In this document: positions 57,687 to 64,000 of the stretch, piece after piece
Layout of the letters: the number at the start of each line of letters is the position of its first letter
How positions within the stretch are numbered: position 1 is the first letter of the stretch
NCBI RefSeq assembly: GCF_016801865.2
Contig: NC_068937.1
Coordinates: forward strand, 137,032,455-137,096,454
DNA: 64,000 nucleotides
Reading direction: 5' to 3'
Source: Culex pipiens pallens
Taxonomy: Eukaryota; Arthropoda; Insecta; Diptera; Culicidae
Made by a program: the position numbers and the translations under genes
The notes under the pieces: generated by a model
Seen by the model: the letters and a program-made list of their open reading frames with translations, nothing else
The model's database searches: none
What the model was told of the DNA's origin: nothing

Positions 57687-59125
57687 GAGCAATTCTCTAC
57701 GAAATCGGTCTTTTTTCTACAATTTTAATTTTTGTATTTTTAAATCTGGCTGAACCTTTTTTGGTGCCTTTGGTATGCCCAAAGAAGCCATTTTGCATCA
57801 TTAGTTTGTACATATAATTTTCCATACAAATTTGGCAGCATGATGTATGAAAAAGAAAAAATCTGTATCTTTTGAATGAATTTTTTGATCGATTTGGTGT
57901 CTTCGCCAAAGTTGTAGGTATGGATATGGACTACACTGGAAAAAAATGATACAAGGTAAACAAAATTTTGGTGACTTTTAGGCAACTTTTTGTCACTAAA
58001 ACTTGATTTGCAAAAAAAACACTATTTTATTTTTTTTTTTGATATGTTTTAGAGGACATTAAATGCCAACTTTTCAGAAATTTACAGGTTGCGCAAAAAA
58101 ATCCTCGAGCGAGTTATGAATTTTTGAATCAATACTGATTTAAAAAAAAAATCCAAATATTGATCGCAAAAATTTTTCATCTTCATTTTTCGATGTAGAA
58201 TCAAATTTGCAATCAAAAAGTACTTAAGTGAAATTTTCAAAAAAAGCAACGTTTTCAAGTTAAATCCATTTTTAGGTGACTTTTTTGAAAAAAGTCGCAG
58301 TTTTCCATTTTTTTTAAATTAGTGCTCATGTTTGCTCACTCTTTAAAAAATTTTTATTCGAAAAGCTGAGAATATTCTCTATATTTTGCTTTTTTGAACT
58401 TTGTGATACGACCCTTAGTTGCTGAGATATTGCTATGCAAAGGTTTAAACACAGGAAAATTTATGTTTTCTAAGTTTCACCCAAACAACCCACCATTTTC
58501 TAATGTCGATATCTCAGCAACTAATGGTCCGATTTACGAAGTTAAAATATGAAACATTCGTAAAATTTTCGATCTTTTTGAAAAAAAAATATTTTCAATT
58601 TTTCGGAATCAAGACCAACATTACAAAATTATGCCCATCAATTTTCCTGTTTTTAAACCTTTGCATGGCAATATCTCAGCAACTAAGGTAGCGTATCAAC
58701 AAAGTTCAAAAAAGCAAAATATATAGAATTTTCTCAGCTTTTCAAAAATATTTTTTTCAAAAGTGGGCAAACATGTGCATTAATTTAAAAAAATGAAAAA
58801 CTGCGACTTTTTTCAAAAAAGTCACCTAAAAATGGATTTAACTTGAGAACGTTGCATTTTATCAAAATTTCACTGAAGTACTTTTGATTGCAAATTTGAT
58901 TCTACATCGAAAAATGAAGTTGAAAAATTTTTGCGACCAATATTTCGTTTTTTTAATCAGAATTGATTCAAAAATTCATAACTCGCTCGAGGATTTTTTG
59001 CACATCCTGGAAATTTCTGAAAAGTTGGCATTTGATGTCCTAGAAAAAATATAAAAAATAGTGTTTTTTTGCAAATCAAGTTTTAGTGACAAAAAGTTAC
59101 ATTAAAAAATCACCAAATTTTTTTT
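57687..59125. mobile_element. Second fold-back family (GAGCAATTCTCTA end), copy B
   Basis: Left arm 57,687-58,440 and an inverted right arm about 58,620-59,125, round a centre with AATATCTCAGCAACTAA in both orientations. The right arm stops before the terminal 270 bp, so the right TIR is missing. The small frames inside recur in copy A. Confidence 0.85.
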
Positions 59126-59522
59126 TCCATAATTTTAACAGAAAATAGTCGGAAAAGCAGTAGTTCAAGATAGAAAATAAAAACCCCTGACACAAATTAT
59201 AAAGAAGGTTAATTTGAGTATTTTATTTAAATTAAGGTAAAAAATTTGTTTGTTATTTTGAAAAAAATCTTGATTTATAATCAAAGCGTGTATATAATGT
59301 TTATCGTTTTTCAATATTTTTTTAATAAAAAAAAGCGCAAATCAATAAGATAAACTTTTGTGGCATTTAATTTTATTGTTGTGTTGAATAATGTTCTTTT
59401 ACAATCTTTTAGGAATTTTCCAAATATTTTGCGTGGAAATGTACAATTAATTTTTTGAATTTCTTAGAATATTCTTATGAAAAATATAGCTCAAAATCTG
59501 ACATTCATTATTTGTTAGAATC
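59126..59522. other. AT-rich DNA, nothing recognised
   Basis: No frame, RNA or repeat match. Confidence 0.6.
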
Positions 59523-59524
59523 TA

Positions 59525-60437
59525 GGGCGTTCAATTTTCCCGGGTTTTGAATTTCCCGGGAAACGGAAAAAATATTTTTGGAATCCCCGGAAATTTTTGA
59601 AACAGTGATAAAATCTATGTTTTCGTTTTATTTGTTTCGTTTTTCATGCCTTAAATCATAGAATCTACATCATATTAATTTATGATGATCTACACCTTCA
59701 TCGACTATTTTCAAATAGCTCTAAAGAAATTGAAAATATTTTTTTTGTTCTTTGTTGCGCTTTGAAATGAACTTAAATGTTTTATCCAATGTTCTTCAAA
59801 TTTAATAAATATTTTTTAAGTCTTTAATAAATATATTGATTCCAATATTTATTTAAACAAAATTTATATGACATGACAAGAAAATTCTGAAAAATTTCTT
59901 TGAGACGATTTAAAATAACAAGAAAATCGGGACTACAGTCTGAATAGGTACAGGAGATTTTGGAGCAATAAATTTGGTAATCGCTGTACTATTTGTTTTG
60001 TTCTGTTCCTGTTTTACGCGAAGCAATTAAAAACATCATGCTTAAAAATGGCTTAAATAGCTGTATTAAATCGATACATATGTGGCGCTCGATGAATAAT
60101 CATTGAAAATGATATATTTTCAAATTTAAATTCATAAACATACGTGATTATTATACCCAATCTTTTGAAGATATTTTAAATGTTTTAAGCGCTGGACTAA
60201 AATTTTAACAATGTTCCCAAATAAGCCTAATAGTTGCTGGTTATGCCGAATACAAATTTTAATGCTTTTAAATTATTATCGTTAACTAAGTATTCAACAT
60301 GTCTTTTATTTCCACAACAGGGTTTTTTCGTGTTGCGAATTTCCGGGAAAAATCATAAAAATTCACGGGATTCGGGAATTCCCGGCTTTGGAAAAATCCC
60401 GGGAATTTTGTTCCGGGAATTCTCGGGATGGACGCAC
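59525..60437. mobile_element. TA-flanked TIR element with CCCGGGAA-rich ends
   Basis: 913 bp; ends GGGCGTTC and GTGCGTCC (reversed) next to TA, each followed by several TTCCCGGG / CCCGGGAATT motifs over about 80 bp. AT-rich interior, no transposase. Ends of this style are common in insect MITEs. Confidence 0.72.
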
Positions 60438-60621
60438 TATAAGAATTTGCTTCTTAAATGCTTGTTATAAATTTGGTGAAGTTTTTGATAAAACAAAAAA
60501 AATAAAGGCACTGAGAAGCGAATTTTTATTGCATATTTAAAATTTTGCGGCATCTAAGGATATTCACCAAATTTCACGGATTACGCTGATCCCACGAAAT
60601 CGCAAAAAATACTAGCCCTAG

Positions 60622-61001
60622 CAGCGATGGAATAATCATCATCAAAAGAAAATCTTTGGATGTTCATCAAGAGAGAAAATCCGAAGGGAGCATGGCTCTC
60701 CTATCTCGCGCACGAAAGATTATTCGGCGGAACATCTTTTTCACTACTACACGTGCAATTGTAATGTCACACGTCGAAAAATGATTTGTCACATTTTGTA
60801 GATGGGCATTGTGTGTAAAAAAAGTGAAATCAATATTATTAAGTGGTGCTGACAAGGAAATTCGCAAAAAATCATCAGCAAACTGATTTTCTTGGAGAAT
60901 TTCGAGAGCGATTTTCTTTTGCGTGATTTGCCTTCTCTCTCTTTCGCGGGTGAAGAAAGTTCGCAAGCGAAATTGATTTTTTCGCGATTATTCCATCCCT
61001 G
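60622..61001. mobile_element. hAT-type MITE, TIR CAG(C/G)GATGGAATAATC, 8-bp TSD
   Basis: 380 bp; ends CAGCGATGGAATAATC and CAGGGATGGAATAATC; AGCCCTAG directly repeated at 60,614-60,621 and 61,002-61,009. Eight-bp duplications and CA(G)-starting ends are hAT hallmarks. No transposase frame. Confidence 0.93.
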
Positions 61002-61009
61002 AGCCCTAG

Positions 61010-64000
61010 TCACAATTTTTGTTAAATTTCATTAATGTTGCATCATTGATTTGTGGGTTTCGATCAGAAAAATGTTATTGACTTAGTTATTCCTCAATAA
61101 AATCGTGTGGAAAGATAAAAATATATTTATTCAACGTAATTTGATTTTTTTTATTGTTTCTGTCGCACTCGACGTTACACAAATCTGTATTTTCTAGCCT
61201 TACGAACTTAATGTTTGATCAATTTTAAGATTATTGGACGTTTATTCTATGGAAAATAAAAAGTTTTTTTTTTCATTTTATTGTTTGAGTACACCCATAT
61301 TTTTATATGAATTCTGACCGAACTTTATTGTCCCGAACAAATAAATGTTAGTTAAATAAAAAACGTGCATGATTGTAGCAGGTTTAAAATGAAGGAAGGA
61401 TCTTTGGTATCTTCGAAAGGTTACAAAAACAAAAAAAAAATCCTGAAAACGAGATTATCTATGAATACAAAGAGATTATCTGTAATGTGAACCGCCTTGA
61501 CATAAAACCAAGTTATAAGTTTCTTCTTTCAATTTGTACCTTCTAACTCAAACTCATTTTTTCTCACAAAAACTGTAATGAAAAAAATGATTCTTGAACT
61601 TTTAGTTTTTTTAATTGTTCAAACTGTTATTTTGTTTTTTGTTTTTTTTTTTCAATATCGTTTAAAGTTACGAAGTCGTTTGAAATTATTTTTAAGCTAC
61701 AAAATACAATATCTATTGAATTAGAGGAAGATATTGTAGGTTTGGCAAATTTGTCTCAAAGAATTGTTTTTAAAAATTGTGAAAAAAAACCTTTACCAAC
61801 ATTGTATATTTGAAACATTTTTTTTGTAATTTCTTTCTCAGCTCAATTTTCAGCCCGATGAACGAAGTTTACAAATAATACGTTATTCTTTGTTCAAAGC
61901 ATTCAAATTTCATTGGTTTCTGTTCCTTGTTTGTTCAATCCATTTCCCGAATCCAAAGTTTCCTTTTTTTTTTTCTCCTGTCTGATGTCATTGTGTCAAA
62001 TCATGACATCTACACCAACCAACCAAGGGGGGAGCGGTTGTTCGATCCGTGATGGTGTAAATCAAATCGTAAATCCTCGTGCCATTCAAACGTCGATCTC
62101 CGGAGGGAAGAAAGACAGCCACAATAGCAACAACCAAGTATGAGAAGCTCCAAAGAAAACAGATTGTATTTCACCAAAGACACGCAAAAGTGTCTGAAGA
62201 AGTTTGATGGAGGGGAGGGTTGGGAAGGGGGGTGTCTATTTGAGTATGTTCGTTTTTTTTTTTTTTTGCTCCTTCTCCTCTCTAGTTCATATATTTATAC
62301 CACAACAGCTTGCAGCTCAAGCTCACGTGAATGAAGCGAACATTTTATGAATATTTTATAAGCTTGTTGTTTCCCGAAAGTTGGTTCGTTCGTTCGTTTT
62401 GGTAGGGGTGTTCCTCTTCTTCTTTCAGGACTCGACTTTTTTTTCACTCCTTTTTCTCGGGGGAGCCCTTCCCAAATAGAAAATGGCCCCGTTTTCGAGT
62501 TGGTTGAAAAAAAACAAGACTGAGAGAAGAAGGACGAAGAGGCTAGTCTTGGCTGCCCTTCCCAACGACGACGATGACTGGTGTGGAAAATTGGTGGGGA
62601 AAAACTCTTAACAGTACCGCAGTGTGTAAGTCTATTACATGCGATGCAGATGTAATTTTTTATACACTTCACACCCCTTTGCGTCGCACACCCTTATTTT
62701 CCCACCACAACGAAAATTCACCGTTTATTCACACGTTTTTCGATGTTGTACGAAAAAAAACAGTAAAAATTACACCACCCCCTTCCAAAAAGCCAGAAAA
62801 CGGAAGCAAAAGGCAAAAAAAAGAGGCGAAAAACCAAACTGATGATGTGTGGTGATATGGTTGGGAAAGCGCTTGCCACAGCACATTTTCCGCGGGAAAA
62901 TCGACGTGCGGAGGCAGACAGGCAGGAAAGCAATGAACTTTTTGACTGACGATTAAACTGGCGGAATTGATAGCAGGTATTTTTTTTATTATTTTTCCTG
63001 CCGATATGTGTGTTTGGGGAAGGAGCGTGGAAAGTTGAGATAAAAAAACACACACACCCATAGTAAATGTCGACTTTTTGTGGGGGAGAGAGAGAAGAAT
63101 TGAAAATATCGGAAACGAGAAATCGAATCGTTAAAAATTTATACAATTTCGAAATTGGAAATATTGTCGTGATAAAACATGTGAACGATTTTGAGTCGAT
63201 TTCTGTAGACGGGAGGTTCAAAAAACTGATTCTCGATATTCTCAATTGTCATGATAACAGTTCAAGAAAACCAATCATTCAGAACCACTTTGAATTTCTC
63301 CTCAAAAGTATTGAGAATGAGTTTTGCTGACCTAGTTTAGGAAAGTATTGTTCTTTTTTTTTATCTGTTCAAACAAATCGAAATAAAACATTGTATTTCG
63401 ATCCTTATTCAGAAACATTATCACCAGTTCATATTTCATCACTGATATTTTTCCTAGATCGTTCAGAAATTATTATTAAAATTTTGTTGCAAAGTTTCAA
63501 ATCTTTACAAAAACAACATTTATCAAAATTTGAGGTTTGGTACTGTAGAAATTCAGTCTGTTAACTAAAGCTCATTTTTCTGCATGACAACTAGCATACA
63601 AGCTTGTAATATTTGTACAGGAATATATTTATTCGAAGGAGTAAAAAACATTAGTGATTAATACTTTTCTCACAAAATCAATTGTGTAATTTTACATCAA
63701 ACAGCATGTAAACTAGTAATCTTTTTAGTGTCAAATTTTTAACTTTTTAGGTTCGCACTTTTAACCAAATTAAATAAACCTAGAATTGTATTGTAAATTC
63801 ACCTTTATATTCATGTGAGGTGTTACTCGTGAAAATATGTAAATTTTATCTGTTCATATTTCCAGAGGGGTTTCATTTTCTCGAAAACGGTGAGTCATTT
63901 ATGGTTGTTGACTTACCATATTTCATGTTCAAAAACAAAACTAGGCAAAAAGGATAATAACCAAGGTTGTTTATCGATTAAATTATCGTCGATAATATTA
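61010..64000. other. No gene recognised
   Basis: AT-rich to 61,900, then moderately GC-rich (61,900-63,070) with T-runs, then AT-rich to the end. Frames up to about 175 codons overlap on opposite strands without domains. Confidence 0.5.

Noticed and set aside
62295..63245. Frames of 110-175 codons on the minus strand
   Set aside because: Ser/Phe-rich translations of A/T- and C-rich tracts that overlap each other; no domain.

Overview
This is an insect window, most likely from a culicine (Culex-like) mosquito. It has no intact single-copy gene, is AT-rich, and is packed with mobile elements: a Penelope-like element, a fold-back element family built on a 140-bp satellite, TA- and hAT-type MITEs, a non-autonomous LTR retrotransposon and a tRNA-derived SINE. 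The species assignment rests on the overall look of the repeats and is inference; the elements themselves are read from the sequence.

Layout. 1-11,354: satellite-built fold-back element, 140-bp monomers in both orientations, interrupted by a palindromic pair of Penelope-like elements (4,558-9,032) that sits between copies of a 14-bp target-site duplication. 11,355-16,520: AT-rich DNA with one TA-type MITE, then a GC-richer stretch that looks like a promoter or 5' exon zone, with one candidate first coding exon (14,108-14,246, + strand). 16,521-18,855: complete non-autonomous LTR retrotransposon with LTRs I cannot tell apart by eye and a 5-bp TSD. 19,186-19,787: another TA-type MITE. 21,795-22,072: 7-bp satellite. 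25,745-28,690: one and a half further fold-back elements with a tRNA-derived SINE lodged between opposed satellite arrays. 29,788-30,981, 41,833-42,940 and 48,714-50,064: three copies of a second fold-back family (TIR GGGTAATTCTC, 4-bp TSD). 32,335-32,968: (GAGTT)n. 41,240-50,290: a tandem segmental duplication whose two copies serve as filled and empty sites for four transposon insertions. 52,385-53,295: a field of GAGACAAAA repeats. 57,687-61,001: three more TIR elements.

Two non-transposon signals stand out. (1) Between 34.1 and 50.8 kb the minus strand carries seven diverged copies of an exon-like cassette: a 3' splice site like GTATACATTCAG, a short reading frame with the core SITDFK.HLS, one or two GGTAAGT donors, and a cluster of TGTCAA/TGACAG hexamers. 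I know no name for this array. (2) At 54,607-54,615 (+ strand) a branch-point-like CTAAC, a long pyrimidine tract and CAG|GTAAGT are directly joined, which is the signature of a recursive-splicing ratchet point. With the first-exon candidate at 14.1 kb on the same strand, this suggests that most of the window is one very long intron, with the cassette array antisense inside it. That linkage is inference.

Most long open frames in the window are artefacts of satellites and fold-back repeats. The only convincing protein-coding content is the Penelope-like RT/GIY-YIG frame (two copies), the ORF of the LTR element, the small exon at 14.1 kb and, more tentatively, the cassette exons.
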